In this document: piece after piece, positions 38,322-45,285 of the stretch
How the letters are laid out: every line of letters begins with the position of its first letter
Position numbering within the stretch: position 1 is the first letter of the stretch
From: Sipunculus nudus
Lineage: Eukaryota > Annelida > Sipuncula > Golfingiida > Sipunculidae
Assembly: GCA_026874595.1 (NCBI GenBank)
Contig: CM049318.1
Coordinates: forward strand, 38,587,956-38,651,955
DNA length: 64,000 bases
Direction: 5' to 3'
Notes under the pieces: model-generated
Seen by the model: the letters and a program-made list of their open reading frames with translations, nothing else
Database searches by the model: none
What the model was told of the DNA's origin: nothing
Translations under genes and position numbers: made by a program

Positions 38322-40239
38322 GACATATATACACAAAGACACATGTTAACATTCTTCAACGTCATCACTGAAGCAGAAATGCAAGGTTTTAAGTGCTGTT
38401 TAATATCACGATTAATAGAAATCATTAATCAGAAGAGGTTAAGTATATTCCAGTATGTAATCCTTTTTTAAGGAAAATCTTCATACTTGATTAAAAATAT
38501 TAACTTATTTATCCAGCATAATCAGAAAACTATAAAGAACACAGATAAAATCCAATCGTGGGTAGAAGAACAAATAAAATAGTTTCATGTGTACCGAATG
38601 ACCCCTAATGCACCGAATGACCCCTCAGATGTATTACATGTGAGGCGCTAGGGTCCAGGTAATTCTCACACCTGGGTCGCATCACCCCCGTTCACTGACC
38701 TGAGTTTTCCAATAAACCAAAATGCTACAGAAGACTCCACACAGAGACGATAAACCACTGCCAACACGTGCGCACACGGCAGTGTTGTTATCCAATATGT
38801 ATATTTAACTGACGATGGTGCCACTCAACCGCTGTCACGCAACTCCTCTGTTACTACCCCTCGGAAATGCCCGTTTTTTTCGGCCTTGAATTGGCAGGAA
38901 CCATGTCATGTTTGACATTATTTCTCCAGGGGACTTCCGAAGCGACATCAACGTGAACTCAGCCCAACGCAAGGATGGATAATATGCCAGTATTTTCTTG
39001 ACAAAGTTAGCACTACTGACCCATTCGTTCACACAATGTTTTCATACTTTTGTTATAAAAAGTATTCTACAAGATTTAAATACGACCACCGACATATTTG
39101 CACACAGCAAGCAGATTCTGCTGATTGTTTTTCACCCTTCCACCAGAGGTCGTTTCTACTCAAAACGAAAATCTTTCCGTTGGGCACCGTGCGACGTCCG
39201 GGACATCTTGTCCAAACTGTCAAACTGTCAAACGAGGAAACATCTTCTGTATATATATATATATCCCATGCGAATCCTTACAAAAAAAATACTTATTCCG
39301 TGAAGCCCTTACCAAAGAAACACCCATGTTTATGTAAATTGCCTTGAAACATATTTGAACGGACTACATTAGCCTCTTCACTACATTTATACCTACGCCG
39401 CTGGTGTATATAGAAGCCCCGGTGCATGAAGCAGATTTTGACGCCCACGGACCCTAAACAACAGAGTCGTATTCCTGTAAATCGGATTCTGCGCAGTGTG
39501 ATTGTTTTTAAAAGTAATAAAAGGTACCACTACGAGCACTATATTTTCCCCTTTTTATATTCTGAATTTAACATATATACCCATACCGAAGCATTTGTAT
39601 TCGCTACATTTTTCTATTCCCCCCCCCCCTCCATTTTAACCAGAGAATAACTACAAACACAATCGCGCTCGCATTTGCACACTTTACGTATTTACTTTAA
39701 AATAGCTCTGTGAAAACAAACTGGAACCAGTTGGCCATGCAAATAATACATACTGGTAGTTTTCAATTCTATAAATAATATCAATTCTATCAAATTTATT
39801 CTGTATTAACTTATTTTTTTTATTCTTTGCAGGAGGTTTAAAAACAACGTCAGCCAGCATCAGAAATGTTGACCCTCATATGAAAGAAGGAGATTATGTA
39901 TATAGCGGAAATCAGAGACTAAACACAGAACAAGGCGCCCTCTACCGGACAAACTCTTTTAATCCTATATTTGTGGGTATTCCCGTAGCGGGAGCGTGTG
40001 TTTTATTAGCGCTGGTAATTTTTGCAATATTCCTATTGAAACGCCGGCGTGGCCATCTAGTGGACGCTCCATATGAGGAGCAAAAGGGAAGGTTACGACC
40101 TTCACCGCCAGTTCAGTGTCACGTGGTACAGAATGGACGTATCCCTAGCTTTGTCCAAAGCCCTACAAAAGTCCAGAAATCAGAACGGTGCTCGGACGCG
40201 TCGTCAGGGAGCGAATCAAGACTTTTAACGCAAGTATGA
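8217..40239 (+). CDS. BAMBI-like TGF-beta pseudoreceptor (divergent paralogue), 3 exons
   Basis: The coding sequence joins 8217-8295, 35488-35775 and 39833-40239 (774 nt, 257 residues; human BAMBI is about 260). Residues 1-26 form a signal peptide. Residues 28-109 form a cysteine-rich three-finger ectodomain of the TGF-beta receptor type, ending CCKDDLCN at 102-109. About 168-191 is one membrane helix followed by KRRR, and 192-257 is a short tail with no kinase. This is the architecture of BAMBI, which in vertebrates blocks BMP/activin signalling by joining type I receptors in dead complexes; that role here is inferred. Twelve ectodomain cysteines are seen, two more (C64, C96) than the ten I expect. 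The tail has an RxxPxxP SH3-type motif and ends LTQV (PDZ-ligand pattern). No N-glycosylation sequon is visible in the ectodomain. Both introns are phase 1 with GT-AG ends. The membrane segment differs strongly from the canonical BAMBI helix encoded by the convergent gene at 63282-63760. Confidence 0.85.
8296..9689. other. Intron 1, first part
   Basis: Noncoding. It holds a run of G near 8546-8556, an (AG)n array at 8886-8921 and short CA tracts near 9040. Nothing else is recognised. Confidence 0.6.
8886..8921. repeat. (AG)n microsatellite
   Basis: AG dinucleotide array of about 36 bp. Confidence 0.95.
9690..10110 (-). mobile_element. Possible tRNA-derived SINE (minus strand)
   Basis: On the minus strand, TGGTGGTTAACGTATC (10097 down to 10082) resembles a Pol III A box, and TAGATTCGATTCCCAC (10053 down to 10038) is a good B box about 30 bp downstream, as in a tRNA D-arm/T-arm pair. 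The head is followed by about 350 bp of unrelated body. A 128-codon open frame covers the body but looks fortuitous. I could not define the 3' end or a target duplication. Confidence 0.4.
10196..10399 (-). pseudogene. Unrecognised protein-like fragment
   Basis: On the minus strand, after a CATGCATGCAG acceptor-like site, 66 codons from GGGCTCTTGCTCGTGG to a TGA give a peptide rich in Pro, Val and Thr (for example [16 protein letters not shown] and [17 protein letters not shown]) with balanced codon use. I do not recognise it. It may be a decayed exon or part of a mobile element. A longer frame in another phase (10087-10620) overlaps it, runs into the tRNA-like repeat and is probably spurious. 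Confidence 0.2.
10621..11738. other. Intron 1, AT-rich, nothing recognised
   Basis: No gene or clear repeat except the (TA)n array at 11579-11630. Confidence 0.55.
11579..11630. repeat. (TA)n microsatellite
   Basis: Pure AT dinucleotide array of about 52 bp. Confidence 0.97.
11740..12150. promoter_or_regulatory. GC-elevated intronic segment with an exact CRE
   Basis: This stretch is clearly less AT-rich than its surroundings and is not tandemly repeated. It contains TTTGACGTCACATCAGC with the CRE palindrome TGACGTCA at 12078-12085. An 89-codon minus-strand frame (11840-12109) crosses it but I see no domain. It could be a conserved regulatory element, an unrecognised exon or an old insertion. 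Confidence 0.25.
12151..12425. repeat. TA-rich tract including (TA)n 12383-12427
   Basis: Interrupted TA stretches at 12270-12328, then a pure TA array that abuts the foldback element. Confidence 0.85.
12426..13443. mobile_element. Foldback/MITE element inserted in a TA array
   Basis: The termini CTCAAAAAACAGATTGGTT (12428-12446) and AACCAATCTGTTTTTTGAG (13423-13441) are perfect 19-bp inverted repeats, extended by TA on both sides. Both arms (about 12440-12900 and 13120-13420) are packed with short ACCAA/TTGGT motifs that could fold on each other. The centre (about 12900-13130) is unique and contains a B-box-like CAGGTTCGATTCCACG at 12961. TA microsatellites flank both ends. No transposase is encoded, so it must be non-autonomous. 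Confidence 0.8.
13442..13502. repeat. (TA)n microsatellite
   Basis: Pure TA array directly adjoining the right end of the foldback element. Confidence 0.97.
13544..14045. mobile_element. MITE-like element, GAGTCC family, copy B
   Basis: The left end CAGTGATGTTGTCGAGT and the right end, in reverse complement TAGTGATGTAAGAGAGTCC, are inverted. Internal blocks at 13545-13670 and 13910-14035 are degenerate GAGTCC/AAGTCC/CCGAGT hexamers. The element matches copy A at 2736-3148 in plan and sequence. Open frames across 13353-13794 arise from these hexamers and the adjacent TA array. Confidence 0.65.
14046..15934. other. Intron 1, nothing recognised
   Basis: AT-rich sequence with no clear gene, tandem array or mobile element. 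GTCCGTC-type motifs at 15320-15365 resemble ends of interspersed elements but cannot be delimited. Confidence 0.5.
15935..15996 (+). mobile_element. tRNA-like (SINE head) fragment
   Basis: TGGTTACGGCATTGGA (15938 onward) is A-box-like, and GGGTTCGATCCCC (15973-15985) is a near-perfect Pol III B box. The stretch between is too irregular for a clean cloverleaf, so I read it as a SINE head or tRNA relic. Confidence 0.4.
16289..16371. repeat. (CT)n followed by (TA)n
   Basis: CT array 16289-16334 running directly into TA array 16335-16371. Confidence 0.96.
16386..16482. repeat. Hairpin: GAAAGCCCTG / CAGGGCTTTC around (TA)n
   Basis: ATGAAAGCCCTG near 16386-16397 and CAGGGCTTTCA near 16472-16482 are inverted repeats flanking a TA array (16402-16463). 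The whole can form one long hairpin or cruciform. Confidence 0.7.
16483..17740. other. Intron 1, nothing recognised
   Basis: Noncoding, with a short TA array at 17228-17252. A GC-richer patch at 17430-17560 contains no recognisable frame. Confidence 0.5.
17741..17891. repeat. (TA)n microsatellites
   Basis: TA arrays at 17741-17792 and about 17850-17891, separated by AT-rich sequence. Confidence 0.93.
17892..20743. other. Intron 1, nothing recognised
   Basis: No supported gene. A GC-richer patch at 18390-18530 (GGGTGGGTCGAGGAGGTCC) and another at 19450-19620 contain open frames on both strands but no recognisable domain. The exact palindrome TGACGTCA is at 20274-20281. Confidence 0.45.
20744..21060 (+). 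repeat. Degenerate ~53-bp minisatellite, about 6 units
   Basis: The motif GAATTAAGCG and its variants recur at about 20744, 20797, 20847, 20900, 20954 and 21007, a period of 50-54 bp. Each is followed by a TATTCAAGTGCTATCTTT-like block. Units are strongly diverged from one another, so the array is old. Confidence 0.7.
21270..21635 (-). pseudogene. Unrecognised 121-codon open frame
   Basis: A minus-strand frame from ATG (21635) to TAG (21270), less AT-rich than its surroundings, with peptide segments such as [19 protein letters not shown] and [20 protein letters not shown] that look protein-like. I do not recognise a family. It has no evident splice partners and lies inside an intron of a gene on the opposite strand. 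It may be a retrocopy fragment, a nested gene or chance. Confidence 0.2.
21636..22284. other. Intron 1, nothing recognised
   Basis: AT-rich, no supported feature. Confidence 0.5.
22285..22565. repeat. Degenerate short-period repeat (CATTCGTCTATAGAGC-type)
   Basis: Variants of GAGCATTYGTC/CATAGAGCATT/GGACATTCGTCTATAG recur across the segment at irregular ~20-45 bp spacing, often as inverted forms such as CGAACACTCGG. It resembles a decayed tandem array or foldback element. Confidence 0.45.
22566..24434. other. Intron 1, nothing recognised
   Basis: No gene or clear repeat recognised. Confidence 0.5.
24435..27314. mobile_element. Interspersed element with internal satellite (pearl/HINE-like), copy 1
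   Basis: The left end carries AGCTCAGCTGACTGTAAGTC followed by ACTGAGG, a hairpin. The right end carries CAGCTGAGCGTC and the hairpin GACCCAAGGGTC, then CTAG. The subterminal block (24470-24660: CCGTCGCCCGTCCGGGCGTC, GGGCACAAATCGTAACTGC, AGGTCACTGTGACCT) recurs in inverse orientation at 59285-59514. Inside are CAAAGGTCAAGGTCAC (25086-25101) and a 180-bp satellite. An element with terminal hairpin, no coding region and an internal tandem core recalls bivalve pearl/Helentron-associated elements; that assignment is inferred. Confidence 0.6.
25192..27205. repeat. 180-bp satellite array, about 11 units
   Basis: TAGGAGCCGTAAAAC recurs at 25371, 25551, 25732, 25912, 26093, 26273, 26452, 26633, 26813, 26992 and 27173, so the period is 179-181 bp. 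Two variant classes can be told apart (GGACTCG/ACACACC versus GAGCTCG/ACATCCC). They follow the order A-B-A-B-B-A-B in the right half. The block 26101-26640 is identical, line for line, to 26641-27180. First units are more diverged, as expected at an array edge. Minus-strand frames in the array are repeat-derived. Confidence 0.95.
27315..28791. other. Intron 1, nothing recognised
   Basis: Contains a (TA)n array at 28085-28141 and otherwise unremarkable AT-rich sequence. Confidence 0.5.
28085..28141. repeat. (TA)n microsatellite
   Basis: Pure AT dinucleotide array of about 57 bp. Confidence 0.97.
28792..29148 (+). pseudogene. Possible chitin-binding (CBM14/peritrophin-like) gene fragment, frameshifted
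   Basis: A good acceptor (TATGCTTTTTTG then TGCATCCACAG) precedes 28792. The frame up to TAA at 28969-28971 includes [20 protein letters not shown] then FYLCQ. The spacing is C-x13-C-x5-C with an aromatic pair before the last Cys, the start of a CBM14 chitin-binding domain. In another frame, 28959-29148 continues with [19 protein letters not shown] and GKHAYQQC, again Cys- and aromatic-rich. The switch of frame suggests a decayed copy. GC content is higher than the flanks. It sits inside the gene 1 intron in the same orientation. The family call is tentative. Confidence 0.35.
30293..30341. repeat. (CT)n microsatellite
   Basis: CT dinucleotide array of about 49 bp. Confidence 0.96.
30634..30677. 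repeat. (TA)n microsatellite
   Basis: TA array of about 44 bp. Confidence 0.96.
31744..31767. repeat. Poly-A run (24 A)
   Basis: An uninterrupted A24 tract after AAAAGGT. It could be the tail of an old retroelement on the plus strand, but no upstream element is recognised. Confidence 0.9.
32189..32234. promoter_or_regulatory. CRE/ATF half-site cluster, unit 1
   Basis: Five TGACG/CGTCA half-sites occur at 32189, 32198, 32211, 32222 and 32230, including the palindrome GTCACGCGTGAC. The density and its retention in the two sister units suggest a CREB/ATF/bZIP-binding module; binding is inferred. Confidence 0.45.
32810..32849. promoter_or_regulatory. CRE/ATF half-site cluster, unit 2
   Basis: Four half-sites occur at 32810 (CGTCA), 32821 and 32831 (TGACG) and 32845 (CGTCA), in the same relative layout as unit 1 apart from one inserted base. 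Confidence 0.45.
33560..33597. promoter_or_regulatory. CRE/ATF half-site cluster, unit 3
   Basis: Four half-sites occur at 33560, 33569, 33582 and 33593 with spacing almost identical to unit 1. This is the unit nearest to exon 2, about 1.9 kb upstream of it. Confidence 0.45.
33747..33891. repeat. (CA)n, then (GT)n(GA)n microsatellites
   Basis: CA array 33747-33778. After a short interval come a GT-rich tract and a GA array (33837-33891). Confidence 0.95.
34010..34110 (+). mobile_element. tRNA-like fragment
   Basis: TGGCGGGCTGGAAGATTTAC is weakly A-box-like and GAGTTCAAATTCGACC (34085-34100) is B-box-like. Spacing is long, as in a tRNA with a variable arm or a degenerate SINE head. Weak evidence. 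Confidence 0.25.
34111..35487. other. Intron 1, end
   Basis: Noncoding. Contains a GT tract (34884-34902) followed by a 19-G run (34906-34924). The last bases give the pyrimidine-rich acceptor of exon 2 (CTCCTTTTTATCGTTTCAG). Confidence 0.6.
34884..34924. repeat. (GT)n followed by G19
   Basis: Simple-sequence tract: GT dinucleotides and then an uninterrupted run of 19 G. Confidence 0.95.
35488..35775 (+). CDS. Gene 1 exon 2: cysteine-rich ectodomain
   Basis: The acceptor TATCGTTTCAG precedes 35488 and the donor G|GTGCGT follows 35775. The exon is 288 nt, entering and leaving in phase 1, and encodes residues 27-123. The cysteine pattern includes [20 protein letters not shown] and [10 protein letters not shown], the hallmark of activin/BMP receptor-type ectodomains. 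Codon use is GC-richer than the surrounding intron. The exon also contains the palindrome TGACGTCA (35636-35643). Confidence 0.9.
35776..36058. other. Intron 2, start
   Basis: Donor GTGCGT, then AT-rich sequence with no feature. Confidence 0.6.
36059..36235. mobile_element. pogo/Tigger-like MITE fragment
   Basis: CAGTGAAACCTGTGTAATAG then GAACACC resembles the terminal repeat of pogo/Tigger-type elements (CAGTnnAACCTC...GAACACC). It is followed by repeated GTGGTCTTATTAGA motifs (36118, 36193, 36210). The other terminus is not clear. Confidence 0.4.
36236..38156. other. Intron 2, middle
   Basis: AT-rich, no gene. The exact CRE palindrome TGACGTCA is at 36549-36556, followed by AGCCAATCAAATCA (CCAAT-like), and CACGTGAC lies near 36638. 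An internal promoter is conceivable but not supported further. Confidence 0.4.
38158..38330. repeat. (CT)n and (CA)n microsatellites
   Basis: CT array 38158-38194, CA tract near 38208-38222, and a second CT array about 38254-38310 ending in CA. Overlapping frames on both strands are translations of these dinucleotides. Confidence 0.95.
38331..39832. other. Intron 2, end
   Basis: No gene recognised. A C run lies near 39620. The acceptor of exon 3 has a good pyrimidine tract (TTATTTTTTTTATTCTTTGCAG). Confidence 0.6.
39833..40239 (+). CDS. Gene 1 exon 3: stalk, membrane helix, cytoplasmic tail
   Basis: The acceptor TTTATTCTTTGCAG precedes 39833 and the stop TGA is at 40237-40239. The exon encodes a stalk (123-167), the helix [19 protein letters not shown] and onward, basic KRRR, and a Ser/Pro-rich tail ending SESRLLTQV. 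The intron position, just before the juxtamembrane stalk and in phase 1 (G|GA GGT), matches the acceptor of the other BAMBI gene (G|AA GGT). Confidence 0.88.
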
Positions 40240-41620
40240 CCGTTATGGTGACACAAAATTAAAGCTGTACATATACAAGTTCAAAATCTATTTTTCAAAA
40301 CTGCATTCACTACCTGTATATGGAATGACGGAACTGAGATTCTGTATTCAGATATAAATTCGGGCTCTAAAATTATAAAGTAGCGAGAAGATACCCTAGC
40401 CTAACGCAAGCAGACAACACGGATGTCGAAATACCGCCCAAAGTTAAAAAGTGCCATATTTGAAAGAAGATACATTTCAGATGATTTCCTGCTGTTATTC
40501 AAGTATTTATTTTCTTATTTCCCCTGAATCATGTGACTTATCATCAAGCATCTTTGGCATATAGCGATACGTCCGTAACTCTTTGATCCATGAACAGATT
40601 GGGAGACGTATTCACATTGAACTTTGCGATCGCTTATGATTGAGACACCGGGTCAAGACCTTCATCAAAAGCGTGAGTTCTGTTTCAACAAGGAGGGATG
40701 CAGTACCGTTCAACTGTACGGACTGGAAATTAAAAGGCCTGAAATACAAAGAAAGCCAAGGGTAAAATCTGATGACTGACATTGAGGTGATGGTATACTA
40801 TAAACCCTCGGTGTGTTGAATTAACAAATATCAGACAAAAGATTCATGGAGTATTAGACTGGGTGACGTCACTCTACTAGAGACAGGCCTCCTGTAAGGC
40901 CGATTTTGTCTCCTTCTATAAATTTATTTGACAAGTTGTATCATTCATTGTTGTGTACACCGTTTATGTCGAACTGGTCTTGCCATCTTTTTTTTCCAGA
41001 ATTTTTTGTTCCTATACAATTTTTCAACTTATTTTAGGCATCCTTGAAAAAGCACTGAATGGTGACCCATTCTGGTCACATTTATATTGAATATTATTAG
41101 TTGAGCAACATTGTTTCTGTCGATGCTCCAATCAAAATATCAATGACATTATGATTTGGGCCATATTGGTTATGTATAAAGTTTTTATTTTTCTTCTGTC
41201 GAAATTTTAATTGTCTAAAACCTGTCGCGGGTTAACATAGACTGTCATATACGTCAGGGAGGTACTTTTCCATGAATCTTGTAGGAAGTTACGTGATTAC
41301 GAAATACAGTAGATAGGAAACGAGGTGAGATCACGTGATAATCATGTGACGATATACCACAGGTTAAATCTTCAAGAAACAGGTCATGAAAGCTGGCCAT
41401 TCTTTATCACGTGGTGCAATGTGAGGTCACCAATTAAGGCTATCAGTATGCAAATCAGAAATCGTGATTCTATCACAACCAGAACCATGGACTAGTGATT
41501 TCATGTAACTATAGAACATCACGTGACTTTATAATCCTGCCCACATATTCTTGAAGCAATAAGAAGAGTACATCAAATGATTTGTTTGTGCCGGTCCAGA
41601 AATAAATTTGATTCAGGGAC
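40240..41620 (+). other. Inferred 3' UTR of gene 1
   Basis: Noncoding sequence after the stop. An ATTAAA variant lies only about 20 bp after the stop (40259). The first canonical AATAAA is at 41601-41606, and another is at about 42065. I take 41601 as the likeliest signal, which gives a UTR of about 1.4 kb; it could be shorter or longer. An exact CRE palindrome is at 40864-40871. Confidence 0.35.
41601..41606 (+). other. Candidate poly(A) signal AATAAA, gene 1
   Basis: First canonical hexamer downstream of the stop codon on the plus strand. Unproven. Confidence 0.35.
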
Positions 41621-42494
41621 AATTGTTCACAGGCTTTCACTTAAATGGTTTTCTTTTAAAAGCAGTTCATACACTTATACATTTTTTTAAATATTTGCAA
41701 CTGATATTTATGTTTTACCTTGACCTTATTCCCAAGGCCTACACTCCATGGTCAGTCCCTCATTATCGCTCACGAATAATTCTCAATCAAAAGTACATGG
41801 TAGAGGTATAGATAAATGTACTGTATCAATACACTATATCAATAAGACGATTCCAGCCCGGTTACCTTGGTGTTCCTAATCATTCATTTTTTTGTTAATT
41901 TATTATTGTATATAATATTGTATATAATTCTTTAACTGAAATATAAAATTACGTACTTTTTATTTTGTCTGTCTTATTTTATATTGATATGTATAACAAA
42001 TTTCTGCTGATTTTCTGTTACTAACAATCTCAGTAGTTCGGAATTTCTCAAATGTGGTGTGTAAATAAATACGATTATGTATTTTACATTCTTTATTTAA
42101 TAAGGGCAATGATATAACGTCATTTATGACAGCAGTTATTTTGGTTGTACTGAATTCGCATTACGTACTCATTGAAGTTAGACCGATCATGATTATCTGT
42201 AGTCGTTAAAACAGACCTGCCGAGGCCTGTACTATAACGGCATACAGTCCACATCTGTCAGACCCATCTGTATGTCGACCGTTACCGTTCCCATGCATCT
42301 TGTACTGCCAAACCTTCTATTCACCAATCATTCGCTCATTTGCTTGCAATATGATGCTTGATTCGTTGCATTTTAAAGGGAAGTCTCTAAATGTCAGATA
42401 ACCAGAGGAAGTTCGTGGTACAATACGGTTGCAGACATTTTTTAATATATATTTTATTTCGAAAGGTTTGTATGCCTAGCATACGCTCTCTCTC
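41621..42494. other. Intergenic, nothing recognised
   Basis: AT-rich. A later AATAAA at about 42065 might serve a longer gene 1 transcript. Confidence 0.45.
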
Positions 42495-42732
42495 TTTTTA
42501 TATCCTGGTGTTAACCAGGTCCGGTGACTACTGACCTGCGAGCCTTCGGTGCTTAATCGTCCCCAATGCTGGGTCATATCACCGAGAAATCCCCGAAAGG
42601 CGCATCCGTTTGAAACACAGTCGGGGGGCACGGCCTTTAAATTAAGCCTGCAGAGCGTTTACTGTGAAACATCTCACCGCCTTGGCTGAAATTAGAACTC
42701 GCAATCCACCCCTAGACCACTGAAGTCGGTTA
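42495..42732 (-). mobile_element. tRNA-derived SINE, copy 1
   Basis: Shares blocks with the copies at 46273-46545 and 51668-51985: TATATCCTGGTGTTAACCAG (tail, with a CCTGGTTAACACCAGG hairpin in reverse), CCCCGAAAGGCGCA, GCACGGCC, GCCTGCAGAGCG and CTCACCGCCTTGGCTGAAAT next to a decayed B box. Orientation is minus, with the tRNA-like head at the right end. Confidence 0.7.
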
Positions 42733-43420
42733 ATATATATATTATATATGAATTTGGTTTTCGAAAAGTTTTGTATCCGATCCGTACTTTATATAAGAAG
42801 TCTTTGAAATTAATTTTAAAATGGCTTTAAAAAACTGGAACGGAAAAAAAGACTAATTTTGATATGGTAATATTGTTAAAAACGTCATGTGTAACATGTA
42901 CGTCTATAGGTAAAAATATTGTACCGATGATTCCTTTGTTTTACACTTGCTTTGATTGCTTTTATACACTTGCTTACAATTCCACAGGGCTCCTGTTACG
43001 CCAAGCTGATATAACCATTATTACAACATACGTTGCAGGCGTGTCTGCACACAACAGATAACACGTGTAACCAACTTCCAGTAACATTATTATTTACTCT
43101 CGTTAAAATAACAAGGTTTGTAAAGTTTTCTTCCCAGAAACTAGCCGGGGGTTGTAGATGGTGCCACTTATATATAAAGGCATTTGTTTGTAAGAAAATC
43201 TTGATATGATCTTTCCGTTCGCTCTTTTGTTCGGACCAGATGTGAAGAGTTGCTATTTCTTCAGCCCCCGAACACCCCAGCTGGCGATGTATAATTGGAG
43301 ACTTGCGCATATGGTAACTTTTAGTTAGCGAAGATTTACAGCTTTTAAGGAATTCAAATTTTAATGAGTAACATTTGATAAAATGTGTTACACATATTTC
43401 AATTAAGCAATTAAATTAAA
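42733..43420. other. Intergenic, nothing recognised
   Basis: No supported feature. Confidence 0.5.
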
Positions 43421-43580
43421 GTGAAACCCTGCGATGCGACCACCCACAATTGCGACCACTTTTCTTGGTCCAAAATATATGATCCAGGAATTTCACAAAT
43501 ACGACCCTCCCCACATAACGACAACTTTTGTTATTCCCCAAGGTGGTAGTAATTGTAAATTACTGTAATTGTAAATAGTA
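43421..43580. mobile_element. Possible pogo-like MITE fragment
   Basis: GTGAAACCCTGCGATGCGAC followed by repeats of GCGACCAC and TACGACC resembles DNA-transposon ends of the same general kind as 36059-36235. The ends cannot be fixed. Confidence 0.3.
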
Positions 43581-44963
43581 AATCCCCTGTATTATGTACC
43601 AGATACGTATTTCTTGGGTCTTAACAATTAATATCCAGTTGCTTAATTGGAATTTCCATCTGTTACAGGTAAATAGGATCGAAAACTCGGGCCAACAAAC
43701 ATAAGCAATACCTGTTGGGGTGCCTATGTTGGCGGTATCAGTCTAATTTTAATAACTTTCACAGGTCCATATAAATCATGCAATTAAGTGCACTTCGAAT
43801 AAATCTCATCGCCTATGTTTCCTTTTGATACAATGCAGCAGCTAGTATGATTTGTTTGTTTGAACTCGCGCCTTTTTTCATTTGTATTAACCATGTTAAA
43901 AGGGTTTCGTATGGGTGGACCTTACTGTATATAATAATAAATTCAACAAAAAGCTTGTCTTATCAATGACCAGACCCGTTATACACATAGATTTCTACCA
44001 GATGTCTGACATGACTGCTAAGCGGGGGAGTCAGCTCTAAGCTGTCATAATATCAACAGCTTACACAAGACGACCCTGAGTTCGTGCCAACCAACGAGAA
44101 CGTACAGCGTGTATCGTTCTTTAGTCTCAATTTACCAAGGAAACCGGTCTATCTTGGTCCACTCTAAAAAGCACACGTTTATTTTTCCCAGAGGAAAAAC
44201 TGTTTATCCTTCCCTTTTACCGTTGCCCGATGTTACTGGACTACCCAGGGTTGAGCGCCCCGCAGTGTAATAAGAAAAATTGGTCTTCAGAGCGGAAGTG
44301 CATACTAGCGGGAGTTTTGGCCCTCCAGCGTGAGAGAGTTTGCCAAGGACGTTTGAGTTGCAGAACGAATGAGGTGGAATTCTGCGGTAAAAATCTTGAG
44401 GGGAAATCAAATATTTTCTTCATTTGTTTCAAGGCCTGCCCACTTAGAGATACCACGTTACTTTATATAATCAGACCAACCGCAAAAGCCTTCCCATTAG
44501 GACGACGAAGCTTATAGGGTTCTATATTCATATTTGGCTAAATATTTCCTCAGTGCAAAATCATAACATTTCCTTCCCTTTCCTTTAGTTTTCTTCGGCC
44601 TTTTTCCCTTTTCTCTAGATTGCAAATGTGGCTGACCTTCAAAAACTAAAATATGGCAAAATATTAGTCCTTGATCCGAGGACATTTGCACCGGGTATTT
44701 ATTTTTACCTTGACCTTATTCCCCATGCTGTACACCCCATAGCCGTTCCCATTATCACTCAGTGATTTCAAGTGGTTGCTTACCTCTACTTTGTTTTTTT
44801 TTTCTAATGAGACATATCTACCATATGTAAAAGAGGTTCCGTAATAACTCCGTAATAACGTAAACTGCATGGTAACTTGATTGTTGTTGAATTTCTGTTC
44901 GTTTCAATGTCGGTTATTTCAGTAATCGACACGCAGTGTTGTTTTCTGTTTGCATTAACTCGC
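43581..44963. other. Intergenic; open frames on both strands at 44204-44517
   Basis: The 300-bp patch around 44204-44517 has overlapping open frames on opposite strands (95 and 71 codons) and is slightly GC-richer, but I recognise no domain and cannot choose a strand. The rest is unremarkable. Confidence 0.35.
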
Positions 44964-45285
44964 TAATACCAGCGTAAGCTTTTCCATGTGCGCGGCAGAA
45001 ACTGCCGCGCGTCAAACGCATGCCTTCCTGACACAGCTGAACGGACTTAAATATACGAGTACGGGGAAACCCCACATGTGACGTCATTTAGGAGGAATTC
45101 CCCTGCGTTTGCCGCGCGGCAAACGCCGAAATCCAGCACTGCTGGATTCCAAAACTGACGCGTGCGTTTGCCGCGCGGCAATCGCATACATGGAAATAGC
45201 ACATGACTTTTTAACTGGTTGAATTTTCGCCGCGCGGCAAACGCTTGCAAAACGCGTACATGGAAAAGCACCCTTATAGTAAGAA
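44964..45285. mobile_element. MITE with GCCGCGCGGC palindromes
   Basis: The left end TAAGCTTTTCCATGTGCGCG (44975 on) matches the reverse complement of the right end, TAAGGGTGCTTTTCCATGTA then CGCG (to 45275), with a small gap. Inside are CGCGGCAGAAACTGCCGCG, three copies of TTGCCGCGCGGCAA-like palindromes (about 45110, 45169, 45228), the hairpin AATCCAGCACTGCTGGATT and a TGACGTCA at 45079-45086. A 105-codon minus frame across it is not considered real. Confidence 0.75.

Noticed and set aside
37990-38471. Several overlapping frames near 38.1 kb on both strands
   Set aside because: Made of CT/CA microsatellite translations (Ser-Leu, Arg-Glu, Thr-His).
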